Assembly (NCBI GenBank): GCA_030512335.1
Contig: JAULSU010000005.1
Coordinates: 930,001 to 994,000, forward strand
Length of the DNA: 64,000 nucleotides
From: Immersiella caudata
Taxonomy: Eukaryota; Ascomycota; Sordariomycetes; Sordariales; Lasiosphaeriaceae
Direction: 5' to 3'
Of the stretch, positions 1-10,524 are shown piece by piece (the stretch's first letter is position 1; each line of letters starts with the position of its first letter). Under the pieces are notes generated by a model that was not told the origin of the DNA, ran no database searches, and saw nothing but the letters and a program-made list of their open reading frames with translations. Made by a program: the position numbers and the translations under genes.

Positions 1-623
1 GCCCTTTTGGGTCGACCATTTGCGCAACCACGCGATTCAAGCTTCACGATGCCTTTTAGGTGTTGCGATCAGACGATCATTTGCGTGCATGCTGAAGGAG
101 CAGCCTTCGATTTCACCTGTTGATCGCTTCGCCGCCGCAACACGATGATGGCTCTGCTTGACTCCTTCTAGAGGGCAAAACAACCACAGCACTGACCTCT
201 TTTGCTCAACCGGGAAGTCCGTATATAGGTAGACGAAACTACCCAGTCGACGGTAGGGGCGCAAACGGCCGGCGTCTAGGGCCAGGATCTCGACTCTCAC
301 GCCAAGACAAGACCGCTGACAGGGGCTCCCAGTTCCCCTCCAAGGGCATCCATCACCGCCATTTTGCAACCCTTTTCAGCTCTCAGGATGGTCAGCCCAT
401 TGGCTGCATCGTTAACGGGGCCCAAAGGGGGCACAGCGAGATGAGACTGGGTATCGTGAGCTTAGCTCTCACTCATAAGATGTCTTCTTCCGCCCAACGG
501 CTCTTGGCTAGAACTCGACGCCCCGCCCAGTCACACTCTTTCACTGCCTGGCGTCGACGGCGCTCTGCCAGTTTGCATTCGTTTCGTTCGCTCCTTCATA
601 CGCCCTCGACCTGTCTGGCCTAG
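1..623. other. upstream region, no gene recognised
   Basis: No open frame here resembles a known protein. A 60-codon frame at 441-623 ends in a TAG directly before the ATG of the channel gene, so it could only be 5' leader. The region probably contains the channel promoter, but no convincing TATA element was found. Confidence 0.4.
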
Positions 624-3306
624 ATGCGGCGCAACTCCGTCATTGCTCTGGGCGCGTTGAACATGGAGAAGAACTACTCCAAGATCCAGGGGAGCGAGGT
701 CTTCGGTGCACCCCCTGATGGGTCATCCGACAACATTCCCCCCAAGGCAGCACAGAGTCACTCGACGGCGTCGGCCTCTTGGTTTTCTCACAACGGACGG
801 TTTATTCTCTGGTTCGTCAAGTTCGTCGTCGTCTGGGCGGTCGTCAGCGTACTGCTCGCCATCCCTGTCGCCATCTACCGCGACATCGAGAACTTCCCCG
901 AGGAAGCAACACCGGAGGAGCTCAAGGAGCGGTTGCGCCCTCTCTACATCTATAATGTGTTTACGTTTCTTCTGGTCTCCTGGGTCAGCATCGCCTTCTT
1001 TTACCTGCTTGGCACCACACTGCCTTACATCTTTCGGTTTATCGCGCGGTAAGTTGGTTTTTTTAGCTTGTGATTTCACTTCCTGATACCCCCCCCCCTC
1101 CCCACCTGTTTTTTTTTCGAACACGAGGCCTTGGTGTTTCTGTTTCAAGCGTTTGTTCATGGCTTGCAACCCATGAGGCCAAAATCCAAAGCGCCGTACT
1201 ACCTGTCTGAAGGCACCGTATCCCCAAGCACAACACACCACCACCACCACCACCACCGCAGCGACCCCTATTGCCGCTACGCCGGAGGTCTCTTTCCAGC
1301 TGAAGGTATGTGTTGAAAGTAGCGTTCACGGCCCTCTAACTAGTTCCGAGACCTCCCTTCAGCTGAAACAAGGCCTTAGTGCGGTGGTGGTAGGGGCTAC
1401 AGCAGTAGCGGCAGTGTGGTGAAGATTCAAGGGTTATGTGTGGGATATGGTACAAATAGGCATTCTCAAGTGGTTGGGAGGCCAGGCGGTGGGAGGCACA
1501 CGGCTAACATCCGACAGATACGTCAACCCAGCACACACCAGGTATTGGAGGATTGTTCGAGTTATGAGGAAACCGCTGTGCTTTGTCGGCAGTCTTTTCG
1601 TCTCCTTCCTCGCCTTCGATTATTGTGTTGCGTTTAATGGACTCATCACGATTGCTGCCGGCATTGAGGGATATCCATGGCAGTCCCACGTTGCGATTGA
1701 GTTCATCTCAGACTTCCTCGAGCAATGTTCTTTGTGGGCCCTATTTTACTTCTTCGAAAAGATCATCATACTCTACACTACCATCCATTACCATTTCCGC
1801 TCTGATCTGGGTCGCATTTGGATGTCGATGGTCCCCATGGGCAAGGACTGCCTGAAAGCAAGCGACATTGCTGAGGTGCTTGGTCCCTTCCGCAAGGAGG
1901 AGGCGGAAAAGTATTTCAAGACGTTGGATCAAAACGAGATGGGCGACATCCGACTTGACGAGATGGAATGGACGGTGACCGGTAGGCCGTCCCTTACGCC
2001 GCCATATGGCTTCTGATCTGGTTCTTCATGGCTCTGTTGGATGTCTTGAGACACTGCGTAAACGTCTTGAAGGTGTTGCCTGAGCGTTTTGAAGGCCTGG
2101 CGTGAGCACGCCTGAGATATTGCGTCGCCTGGAAAACACCCCGAAAAGACATAACTGACGGATGCCACAGAGGCCGGCAAGGTCCGCAACGCCATCTACC
2201 GAGGGATGCAGAACGCCGATCACTGTATCAACACCCTTGATTGGATCCTGTTGCTTTTCATCGCCGTTATCATGGTTTTCTTCATCATGGTTGAATGGGT
2301 TCCCAATCTCAAGGCTGTCCAAGATACGCTCAAGTTTTTCTCCCTCGGTGTCGCCTTTGCTATCGGCCGTAGCGTTCATCACTTCCTCGCCGGCGTCGTC
2401 TTCATTCTCTTTGACCACCCATACGACATCGGTGACCGCATCGAGCTGTGGAGCGGCCAAAGCAACCAATCAGTCAACCTCTTCGTCGAGCGCCAGTCTC
2501 TCCTTTACACCGTCTTTCGTCGTGCCGACAACTGGATGGAACTTCAAGTCGGCAATGAGTTCCTCCAGCAATGCCGCATCGAGAACGTTACCCGCTCCGG
2601 ATCCAACAGACAAGCCGTCACCATGATGGTGGATATTCGCACAAGCTTCAAGGACCTCACCCTCCTCAAGAACGAACTCGAGGCCTTCATGAAGCACCCA
2701 GACAACAAGCGCGACTTCCTCCCCAACGTCGCCCTCGCCATCACCGCCGTTCACGAGCTCAACAAGCTCGAGCTCCGCCTGGTCATCACCCACCGCACCA
2801 ACTGGTCTATCGAACCTCTCCGTGCTGCCCGTTGCATGAAGGTCATGACCGCCGTGGTCGCTGCCGTCCGCAAGATCCGCATCCTCCGCCCTGACGCCGG
2901 CCCGCTCGGCCAACCCGGCCGTCCCCTCTTCAACGTCATGCTGACCGAGAAGGAAGCCAACGAACGGATGGAACGCCTCCGCGAGGAGGCCACCTCCGCC
3001 AGGGTTGATGCTGGTGTTGGTGACAACCCCCCCGAGGCTATCATCGACGTGACGAATATCCAGCGGGGCGAGGATATCGGACCGGAGGGGGATTTGGACA
3101 AGGTGAGAATGGCGATGGAAGAAGCTGCATTTATGCGTAGGAGCGAGCGGGAGGTGCGGGCTGAGGAGGAGAAGAAGGCGATGGCGGCGCTGGGCAAGTT
3201 GCCTCCCCTGCCGCACAAGGGGCCTCCGGTGAGGCAGGAAGGGGCGTTGTGTACAGGGGCGGAGACGACCACAGGGAAGAGGGCCACGCTTCAGTTCAGG
3301 GGATAA
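624..3306 (+). CDS. MscS-type mechanosensitive ion channel with EF-hand (fungal Msy family)
   Basis: Three exons, 624-1048, 1518-1981 and 2171-3306, give 674 aa. Intron 1 (GTAAGT...GACAG, 469 nt, carrying pyrimidine tracts and a CAC repeat near 1231-1257) and intron 2 (GTAGGC...CCACAG, 189 nt) both close in phase. Two membrane segments lie in exon 1 and one or two more in exon 2. An EF-hand-like loop (DQNEMGDIRLDE, about residues 281-292) ends exon 2. Exon 3 holds a long hydrophobic pore region (about 320-376), then the MscS beta domain beginning HPYDIGDRIELW. This is the layout of the fungal Msy1/Msy2 channels of the endoplasmic reticulum, which release ions and regulate calcium during hypo-osmotic shock (family knowledge). 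The charged, G-rich C-terminus is duplicated just downstream. The start could instead be the in-frame ATG at 663. The large intron 1 could hide a small exon. Confidence 0.9.
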
Positions 3307-3321
3307 GAGGCGTGAATGAGC

Positions 3322-3550
3322 GGCGTTATGCGGAGGAACGAGCAGGAGGTGCGGGTTGAGGAGAAAAAGAAGAAGGCGATGGCGGCGCTGGGCAAGATGC
3401 CTCCGTTGCCACATAAGAGGCATCCGGTGAGGCAGTATAAGGGGTCTCCGGTAGGGTAGGAAGCGATGAGCATAGGGGTGGAGACGATTACAGGGAAAGA
3501 GGGCTGTGCTGCGGTTCAGGGAAAGAGGGCTGTGCTGCGGTTCAGGGGAT
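3322..3550 (+). repeat. decayed tandem copy of the channel gene's last exon
   Basis: This segment repeats the end of the channel coding sequence (about 3130-3308). A frame from 3328 to 3459 encodes MRRNEQEVRVEE, then KKAMAALGK and PPLPHK, matching MRRSEREVRAEE, KKAMAALGK and PPLPHK of the gene. Similarity continues in non-coding form up to the GGTTCAGGGGAT motif that also surrounds the true stop. The copy lies after the gene's TAA, so it is probably 3' untranslated or intergenic. It could be an exon only if an unseen intron removes the stop. Confidence 0.85.
3493..3544 (+). repeat. two tandem 26-bp units
   Basis: Two adjacent, apparently identical 26-bp units beginning GGGAAAGAGGGCTGTG. They are an amplified part of the decayed copy of the channel 3' end. 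Confidence 0.85.
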
Positions 3551-4119
3551 GAGAGGCGTAGCTCAGGTGATGAGAGGTGTGGTTGAGGGTATAAAAGGCG
3601 TGTTTCAAGGGATAAGAGGCGTGGATAAAATATTTTACGTGAGAGGTTTGTGGAGGTCTGGTCGATGATGAGGGCTTGTCCAATGTGTTTGATGATGAGA
3701 GATGGTTGTGTTGGAATAATAATGCAAGCCCACGTTTGACCAAAGCTTTTCAGGAGACTCACGATAATTGCCAATCTACGACCGACGTGCGCACTCCGCG
3801 GGGTAGCTTGGGTACTGCTCAGTGTTTCACCGTCACATGGCCGGAAAGTGCAAGCCCCTGAGTATTTGTTTACAAAGACGATCACCTACGTCATACACCC
3901 GGATGACTAATCGTCAAGCTCCCGACAAAGTCAGGGGCTAGCCAAGTCGCTAGCCCCTACCCCTGAAACCGTCCCACCGTTGTCCTTCGCCAGCCCTATC
4001 CAACACCACACTCCAAACAACTGCTCGAACCAGCCATCACCATGCATCATTCCATCCAAGACACGCTCTCGAAAGCGTCAACGCCCCAGCCCCGCGCCGC
4101 TCTCACTCATTCCATCCCC
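3551..4119. other. intergenic region with degenerate short repeats
   Basis: From about 3551 to 3640 there are imperfect 20-30 bp units built on GATGAGAGGCGT and GGATAAGAGGCGT, which look like further decay of the duplicated channel tail. The remainder to 4119 shows no gene. Confidence 0.5.
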
Positions 4120-4737
4120 CTAAAACACCTCCGGCACAAACCTAGCCGTCTCCCCATGCCAAGCTTCCCACTCCTCTCCAAACGTCCCCCTCATCATCGC
4201 CTCCTCCTCTGGGACTCTCAACGCAATCATCATGACCGCGAAGGCCATCCAAATCGGCGCAACCCACTTCGCAACCCTCCTCGCCACGCCATACCACCTC
4301 GGCGGAATCAAGCAGCTGATCCCCCCATCCATGCGATGCGTCAACATTGCGTGCGCGACAACTGTAATCACCAAGCCTGTGTAGCTGGTATGTTGAACGT
4401 ATTTGTAGATTCAGGATGTGATCAGGGAGTCGGGCTCGGCAAGTCCGAATGTGAAGTTTTTGCCCAGGGTTGAGAAGAATGTCAAACGAAGTGGGATGCC
4501 GATGAACAGCATTGCGAAAAGGGGGAGGGCGGATTGCCATGACCAAGTTATTAACCGGGGGTTGAGACCGTTAACGCCGCCGCTACCCAGGAGTGACGAG
4601 GGGATGGAAGGGTAGAAGAAGGCGAGGGCGGACGTTTGGGTTCCGAGGAGCAGGAAGAGGAGTGGGCCGATGTGGGTTGTTAGGGACGGGCCGGTGAAGT
4701 AGTATTAGCGGATGAAGTCGCTGGTGGGTAGGCCCAT
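4120..4737 (-). pseudogene. isoprenylcysteine carboxyl methyltransferase-like gene, inactivated
   Basis: One reading frame on the minus strand runs 206 codons without frameshift, from an ATG at 4737 to the TAG at 4120-4122. It is interrupted by TAA at 4705-4707 (codon 11) and TGA at 4411-4413. The C-terminal motifs RVPEEEAMMRGTFGEEWEAW and IYKYVQHTSYTGL are typical of the ICMT/Ste14 family, which methylates the C-terminal prenylcysteine of CaaX proteins in the ER membrane. Hydrophobic segments fit a multi-pass protein, and the length is a little below that of Ste14 relatives (around 230-240 aa), so a short upstream exon may be missing. The second stop stands where the family usually has glycine before IYKY. 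Two stops with the frame otherwise intact suggest recent loss. Confidence 0.8.
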
Positions 4738-6087
4738 TTTGGTGGTTGGCTGGGATGGACAGGATGGATTGTGGTTGGAGTGTCCCGGGAAGCTGTTTGG
4801 CAGTTCGGCTTTAAATGATGCATCTATTGAGAAGATGGGGTGCTTTAGATGCGCACGTATTGGCGTGGTTCAATCGCTGTTTGGAGGAACGGATATTTCA
4901 TTCTGGTCTAGATGTCAAAGCTCCGAGACGACTGGCTGTTGGCCATTAGCGGCGGTCGGAAGCTTGCCAACGTTCCAGCCGCCGGCTTGGCGCCGCAAGG
5001 AACGGTGTTGGTGAGAGGAAGTGGTTTTGTGCGAGGGCCAACTAAGTTAATTAGTAGTGTTCTGGCCAAATCAAATCAGCGGCTCAGAGTCTCTGCGTTT
5101 GAGCTCAACCCCAAGGTGGTTTGGCCTCGTCGCATTGTTGAGCGGAACATCGGAGCATTGGTCCGAACGCGCAGGAGGTTCTCGGTGTGTCCACCGCTGT
5201 CGATTGGCTGCTATGTGCGGGTTAGGGTTATATCCCGGCGGGCTTCAGTGGAAGGCGCACCCAGTCGTTCTGTCACCCTTCTCTTCAACCTCGGAACCAA
5301 AATCTGTTTAAATCTGCCACCAATGACGGACACTGCGTAACTTACGCAGGCACGAGCAAATTGCGCAGTTGGAGGCGAGAAATGTTGTCGCGAGGGGTTG
5401 GTCACCCCGATGCCGGTGCCCCTCCAAGCTCAATCGGCGCCCCCACCACTGCTCCAGCACCATTTCCATCTCCAAGTTAACGCACAGCGCCTGCCTTCCA
5501 CTTTTTGGCCTATGGAAGGCTCATGGGGAGATTGAGCGGGCCGAAGTGAAAGGGGCTGTGTAAACTAGCGCCGGGCATGCCCATGCATCCCGCACACCCC
5601 AGGCCAACTGCAAGGCAGACCACGGCGCGCGTCACAAAAGCAGCGACGAGGCTGCCAATGTCGGTAATCCTCCTTTTCCCCTCTCCTGGAGCCTGGCGAG
5701 CTTTTTGTACAAAAGCACCGAGCTGCGTCCCCGAACCCCAGCCATACCACGCTCCGTGGACTTCGACCCATCCCAACGTTTCGGAATACCCAGCGTCGGA
5801 ACACACATGCTCCCATCACATCAAGGTCAGAGGCCAAAACGAAACTTGAGGTAAACTATTTCATTGAGAGTCATATCGTCATTAATTCGTAACTAATCGT
5901 CAATGTCCTTCAAGGAAAGGTTTGAGCAACAAGCCAAGGGGGTCGCCATTCGTCTCCATTTCCCTTCGTCATCATTTCCCTTCGTCATCCGTGCGTCCAG
6001 AACAACTGACGGCGCCATATCACAACAACCCGCAAGCACGCATACAAAGAGAAAGAATGGAATGAACTTTTGATACCCTGCTTGCCC
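4738..6087. other. no gene recognised
   Basis: Open frames here are short, overlap on both strands and resemble nothing I know. A run of TCATTTCCCTTCGTCAT-type short repeats lies near 5955-5990, in what is likely the 3' flank of the zinc-finger gene on the minus strand. Confidence 0.45.
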
Positions 6088-7137
6088 TCAGAAGCTGTGG
6101 TAGAAGCCGGCTTCACCGCTCGCGCCCTCGTGCACGCGGCTTGCGTCAATCTGACGGCAGCTTTCCTGGAAGTCCTGCACCAAGGGGCCGTTCATGGGCA
6201 CTGGAGGAATCGCCGGAAATGACAAACACCCCGCCGAGAGGGTGAGCAAGGCCGGTGGACACGGTTGCCCGGCTAACTCGTTCAGCCAGCGCTGTAGGTT
6301 GGCTTCAGTCGCCTCGGCGGCCTTTCTCCGCCTGAATCCTGCGCAATTCTCCGTGCCCTGGTGCTTTCGGAGGTTGTCTTTGCGCCCGTTGGCAATCACA
6401 ACGCTGCAACCCTCCTCATCACACTCAATAGGGAGAGATTCGTGTTGTCTCAGCACATGAACCCGGAGCAGATGGGCCGGTCTCTGGCCCTTTGGGCAAA
6501 AGTCGCAGTGGGGACACTGATGTTGCCTCCCTTTCGCCTCCCGTGAAATGGTCGTTTTGGACTTGCCGGGTGCCAGCGGGTGGTTGGCCTGCCTCGTTAC
6601 GCTTGGGTCGACAAACGAAGGCGGGCTAAATGCGCTCGTGGATCCAACGGAGAGTTGGGTAGGTCGATGCCACCCCAACTCATCGTTCAAATGGGGTTGA
6701 AGAGGGAGTTCAAGGGCATGCGGTCGAAACGAGAAGTCGGGCGGCGAATGTGAGCCCGCCCAATGGCTCGTGGAACCCTCAGTGGGCTCGAACTCGATCG
6801 GCTCGTAGGTCCAGCAGTCGGGGGGTAAGACGTGAGATGGGTAGGTGCTCTCCCAATGTGGGATCTCATACGAGGAGTAGCTTGATGCGCTGACATCGGC
6901 GTTGCAGGTGTTTGAACGTCCATCGCTGCTGCCGTAGTAGGTCCCACAACTGCTGTCCGATGACATGGTGTACGACGGCAAGGGCAGCGCAGGGAACACG
7001 AAATCTTGACCCCGCGGGAAAGGGCCCTCAGAATGATAGTTTTGGAAAGGAAGAGAAGTTTGACCATTTGATAAACCGGAATCCCAACCCTCGACGAAGC
7101 CCTCAGAGGTAGATTGCTGATTTTGAGGGGAGTCCAT
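6088..7137 (-). CDS. zinc-finger protein, local family member 1
   Basis: A single exon of 349 aa, started at the ATG of MDSPQNQQS (7137), because the open frame further upstream has only a TTG. The first 200 residues are Ser/Pro/His/Tyr-rich and look disordered. Two fingers follow: C-x2-C-x15-H-x4-H (CPHCDFCPKGQ... LLRVHVLRQH) and C-x4-C-x14-H-x5-C (CDEEGC... NGRKDNLRKH... C). A basic RRRKAAEA stretch, a short helical segment with RWLNEL, and the end EAGFYHSF come next. The second finger is shared exactly in spacing with three other genes in this window. A nuclear DNA-binding or transcriptional role is inferred from the finger plus disordered flanks; no known target can be named. An AATAAAAG element lies about 68 bp upstream of the ATG. 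Confidence 0.75.
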   Translation of the reverse strand: MDSPQNQQSTSEGFVEGWDSGLSNGQTSLPFQNYHSEGPFPRGQDFVFPALPLPSYTMSSDSSCGTYYGSSDGRSNTCNADVSASSYSSYEIPHWESTYPSHVLPPDCWTYEPIEFEPTEGSTSHWAGSHSPPDFSFRPHALELPLQPHLNDELGWHRPTQLSVGSTSAFSPPSFVDPSVTRQANHPLAPGKSKTTISREAKGRQHQCPHCDFCPKGQRPAHLLRVHVLRQHESLPIECDEEGCSVVIANGRKDNLRKHQGTENCAGFRRRKAAEATEANLQRWLNELAGQPCPPALLTLSAGCLSFPAIPPVPMNGPLVQDFQESCRQIDASRVHEGASGEAGFYHSF

Positions 7138-7656
7138 CGGGAGCGAGATCACCAAGGAGCTTGGGTCGATCCCAGCGCAATGCTGAGCAGCTCCACCCCC
7201 CCTTTTATTGAGAGAACCTTGCGGCGTGCGGCAAGAAGAGCGATGCCTGCATAAAGAAACCCCACCACCAAGCCAGGATTACGGGCAACAACTGTCTTGT
7301 TGAACGACGAATGCCTACCTACGTTGACATTCTGGCCCATCTCCAAGCGTGCGGGCGGCCCGTCGACCTGAACGACGAACCTGCATGATATGCAGGCAGA
7401 AAAACAACTTTGACCAGTCAAGAAAAATGGCAGGTCAATAAGCGCCAAATGTGGTTGGGAGAAACGAGACCTGGGAATGCTGTCCTGGGTAACCGCAGGG
7501 ACCAAGAAGGGACACAATGGAAAGGAGCAAAGAGCGGACTCGAAGATAAGTGGACCCACCGGCCACACACGTGCTGTGTGGAAGACAATGAGGAGAATTC
7601 TGCAATGAGAATTGTTGGTCTGTGGAGGGAACCCACGCAGTATCGTAATAAGGTTA
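7138..7656. other. flank between zinc-finger gene 1 and a transposon
   Basis: Contains the likely promoter of zinc-finger gene 1 (AATAAAAG near 7205, minus strand). No further gene is seen. TA at 7655-7656 is the left target-site duplication of the pogo-like element. Confidence 0.5.
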
Positions 7657-7701
7657 ACGTGCGTTATAAGCGAGCGGCGCATATAAGCGAGCGGCGCACT
7701 T
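7657..7701 (+). repeat. left terminal inverted repeat of pogo-like element
   Basis: 45 bp, an exact inverted match to 10001-10045. It contains two tandem copies of ATAAGCGAGCGGCGCA, which could be paired transposase-binding sites. Confidence 0.95.
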
Positions 7702-8829
7702 CCCCTAACCTCATAGCAAGTATCTACAATTATTCCACCACAACACTAGGAAATAACAATAACTGAATCAGAAATGGATGAATCAGACGATTCTGCAGCC
7801 TCCTTACAGGTACGCGCATTATAGCCAGGCTTACCGCACACGCCACAACACCAAATCTTCGTACAAGACCCCCCTATACCACCACCACTTTAACGTGTTT
7901 CCTAAGCCAACTGCTCGCCCACAGCCTTCTGATCCAGTAAATCCTATACCTCTTATACAGTAAGTAACCCTCTAAACCGTACACGTGTTTTTTTAGCCCT
8001 CCGTCACTTACTAAGCCCCTTATTAGCCTTTTGTAGTGCGGAGACCTCTGTACAGAGAAAAGCCACCTCGTGTATTATAGCTATTATACCTTTAGCTAAT
8101 TAATCCACAGTTATTAGTATAAAGGTTAAAGAGCTGCCCTAATAGTTTGAAATTCGATTTTTAATAAATACTGATTGTAAAGTAGCCTCTCGGGGGTTAT
8201 GTGGCGTTTAAGAGGTCCAAAGTAATAGTGTGGCTTGGCCTGAGGTTAGGGGTGTTAGGGTTTAAATACACACATCTAGCTTTGATATTACTCTGTCTGG
8301 GTTATACGGTATAAGGCCAGCTCCGGTAAAGCCCCCTTAGATATTCTTTTCCGTAATTAAAGTAAAAAACGCTTCTTTAAATAAACAGAGAAATTCTAGC
8401 TTACTAATATAAGTGATACTTATCCGTATTAACTGTTTAATTTAATAGCTGTACACCTTTTTCAGCAGCCTAAAATAACTAATATCTAAAGGTTAAAGTA
8501 GGTGTAAGGTATACAGAGGTATATAAAGCGTAATAATGTTATATACCTGGTAATAAACCTTAAATTCTTTAAAGTGGTGGCTTTTATGGCTGTTAAGGAT
8601 CAGAAGCTGATATTTGCCCTTTATACGAGCTAATATATGTAAATCGAAATACCGAATTTAATCCATAGCTTTCTCATTTGTAATCCAGCTATTATCAGTT
8701 ATTATAATACGTTAGGTAGCTGGAAGGTTACATTTTTAATACCAATTGGTAAGATGGTATTGAACAGGTGCGGTGATGCACCATAAGACTCAGGGCACAA
8801 AAGAATAGAACCACCCCCAAGAACGCCGA

Positions 8830-8850
8830 TGGCGGCCAGTATGGCCGCCA
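8830..8850. repeat. perfect hairpin, 9-bp stem, 3-nt loop
   Basis: TGGCGGCCA, loop GTA, then TGGCCGCCA. It is one of three such hairpins in the nested insertion. Confidence 0.85.
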
Positions 8851-8936
8851 GTAAAGTAGCTCCTTCTCCGATTAAAGGAGCACGTGTGGGACTGACGTGT
8901 GAAAACGAGGACTGACCTGGAGGGAGGTATACAACC

Positions 8937-9006
8937 AAGTAGGGATAACCAAGTAGGAATAACTAAGTAGGAATAACCAAGTAGGGATAACCGAGTAGGG
9001 ATAATT
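8937..9006 (+). repeat. five 14-bp tandem units
   Basis: Five consecutive units of the form AAGTAGGGATAACC with one to three differences each. Confidence 0.9.
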
Positions 9007-9146
9007 AAGAAAAGGGACCGGGGATTATTACTTTTTCCTCCGATTAAAGGGAGGAGAGGTCACTTAAGCCATTCACAGGTGTAACTTGTGGTGAAATCAC
9101 CGATGTCGTCCTTTTTCTCCTTTTATTCGCCTGCCTGGAGAAGAAA

Positions 9147-9165
9147 CGCGGTTCGAAGAACCGCG
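9147..9165. repeat. perfect hairpin, 8-bp stem, GAA loop
   Basis: CGCGGTTC, loop GAA, then GAACCGCG, inside the nested insertion. Confidence 0.85.
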
Positions 9166-9255
9166 CGGCGCGGCCTTAACAGCGCGCGCTAAAACTTCGC
9201 TAATTACAAAATGGTTACAGCGATATGCACAAAAAAACACCCAAAAGAACCACAA

Positions 9256-9278
9256 GGGGCGATCGGAACGATCGCCCC
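9256..9278. repeat. perfect hairpin, 10-bp stem, GAA loop
   Basis: GGGGCGATCG, loop GAA, then CGATCGCCCC, near one edge of the nested insertion. Confidence 0.85.
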
Positions 9279-10000
9279 GAGTCAGTATTACGCAGCTAAG
9301 ATAATAAATGGTGGGATGGCCTAGCCCTGAGAATTCACCCCTTGGATGACCGTAGCCCACTCTTGATTACCAGGCTGGGCTTGTTTAGCCTTACCACGGC
9401 TATCTGAGGTAGTAACTACTATAATAGGCGTGATAATACCCATCATAAAGCCAGTCTCGTCGAAATTATACATATCTTTATTAAGGATACTGTATTTAAC
9501 CTTTATATTATACATAAGGGTAAACCACTTACTAATAACCTTTAGATCTTCGCATTTAGCCCTTTAATAGTCGTATTTACGTGTAAAACGCGTCCGGAGC
9601 TCTGGCTGGTGTTTAACGAAGTTATAAGCCTAGAGCTTACCGACAGGGGGCGTGTCACGTTCACATAACAGTCAGTTAGCCATATCTTCCACGTAATAAA
9701 GCCAAGGGTGGAATACACGTGCAGATAGCTCGATTATGTACTGAACAATCGTACTTTCTTCTAAATCCGTAAGCTTACGTGAGTTAGCTGAAATATCACG
9801 TCGTGCAGGTCTACTGTGAAGCCGTTGCCGGAGTGTTATTTCTAGGATATTATATGCCTCAGCTGCCTTTCGCTGACTAAGCTTTGGATTCTTCTGAATA
9901 GCTTGGATGGCTAAAAGAAGCCTCGCTTCGTTTAAATCGCTTGCCATGGTTTTTGGTGGTGGAATGTGGTAAATAATCCAGGGTAGCGCGTCGCGTTGAA

Positions 10001-10045
10001 AAGTGCGCCGCTCGCTTATATGCGCCGCTCGCTTATAACGCACGT
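10001..10045 (-). repeat. right terminal inverted repeat of pogo-like element
   Basis: 45 bp, exact inverted copy of 7657-7701, followed by the TA target duplication at 10046-10047. Confidence 0.95.
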
Positions 10046-10524
10046 TAGTCCTGGACAAAATTTCTCTCCTGTGATCACATTTTCGAGCCGAATGTCTGAT
10101 CTTCTTGAACCAGCCCAGACGAATCCCTGTCGCGAGATTCCAGCGCGACGATGCTGTTTCACCCAGACCAACCCAACTTTCTTCAAGCAGACACACCGTA
10201 GGTCGGTGGCCTGCCTAGAGATTACCTGCAGCACTATCCCCAAAGGTTCCCGCAAGAGGTACCTACGGCGAACGAGGGACTCGGAATGGGATAACCCGGG
10301 TTATCGAAGGCATCTTTGCGCTCTATCCCTGTCGGACGCAGGTTGTGTTGCGGCCCGTGACGCGCGGCTAAGGGTCAATTCCGAAGCGGTGGGGCCGCGG
10401 GGCCTTGTGTCTTTGTCCTGCGCGTTGTTTGCGCACAACTGTGGGCTTGCTGCCCCACCGGCATCAGCAGAGCCGCATCGCTTGTTTTCGGTAAAAGGAA
10501 GGGACAGGATTGATGGAACCCCGC
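10046..10524. other. no gene recognised
   Basis: Flank between the pogo-like element and the MITE. It contains a perfect 16-bp palindrome, GATAACCCGGGTTATC, at 10290-10305. No convincing open frame. Confidence 0.45.

Larger units (their letters stand above)
8725..9290. mobile_element. insertion nested in the transposase gene (type unknown)
   Basis: About 560 bp interrupts the transposase between the VNSQG region and the TDNSWITNE motif, and has no transposase similarity. It is less AT-rich than its host and contains five 14-bp tandem units and three perfect GC-rich hairpins. Its exact ends and any target duplication could not be fixed by eye, so the coordinates are approximate. Confidence 0.55.
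7746..9947 (-). pseudogene. Fot1/Tigger-type transposase remnant (DDE superfamily)
   Basis: The frame starts MASDLNEARLLLAIQAI at 9947, followed by an N-terminal helix-turn-helix (LSQRKAAEAYNI). Further in, YNFDETGFMMG is the first catalytic-Asp motif, followed by GNQEWATVIQGVNSQG and then TAG where the family has Trp (TGG to TAG, a G-to-A change). After the nested insertion, TDNSWITNE matches the second catalytic motif (usually SDNGWTTNE). The C-terminal zinc knuckle CGVCGKPGYNARTC and the end IS plus TAG at 7746-7748 remain readable. Many other stops and shifts make the protein non-functional. Confidence 0.88.
7657..10045 (-). mobile_element. pogo/Fot1-like DNA transposon, inactive, 2,389 bp
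   Basis: The element is bounded by perfect 45-bp terminal inverted repeats (7657-7701 and 10001-10045) beginning ACGTGCGTTATAAGCG, and is flanked by TA on both sides (7655-7656, 10046-10047), the target duplication of the Tc1/mariner superfamily. Inside, on the minus strand, are remnants of a CENP-B-type helix-turn-helix, a DDE catalytic core and a C-terminal zinc knuckle, as in Fot1/Tigger transposases. Much of the interior is AT-rich with many stops, and a separate insertion occupies roughly 8725-9290. The intact ends and ruined coding region fit RIP-like decay. Confidence 0.9.

Noticed and set aside
2470..3885. 471-codon open frame antisense to the channel gene and its tail duplication
   Set aside because: It is the mirror of C- and G-rich coding sequence, has low-complexity Pro/His/Arg content and no motif; the plus strand encodes a clear MscS protein.
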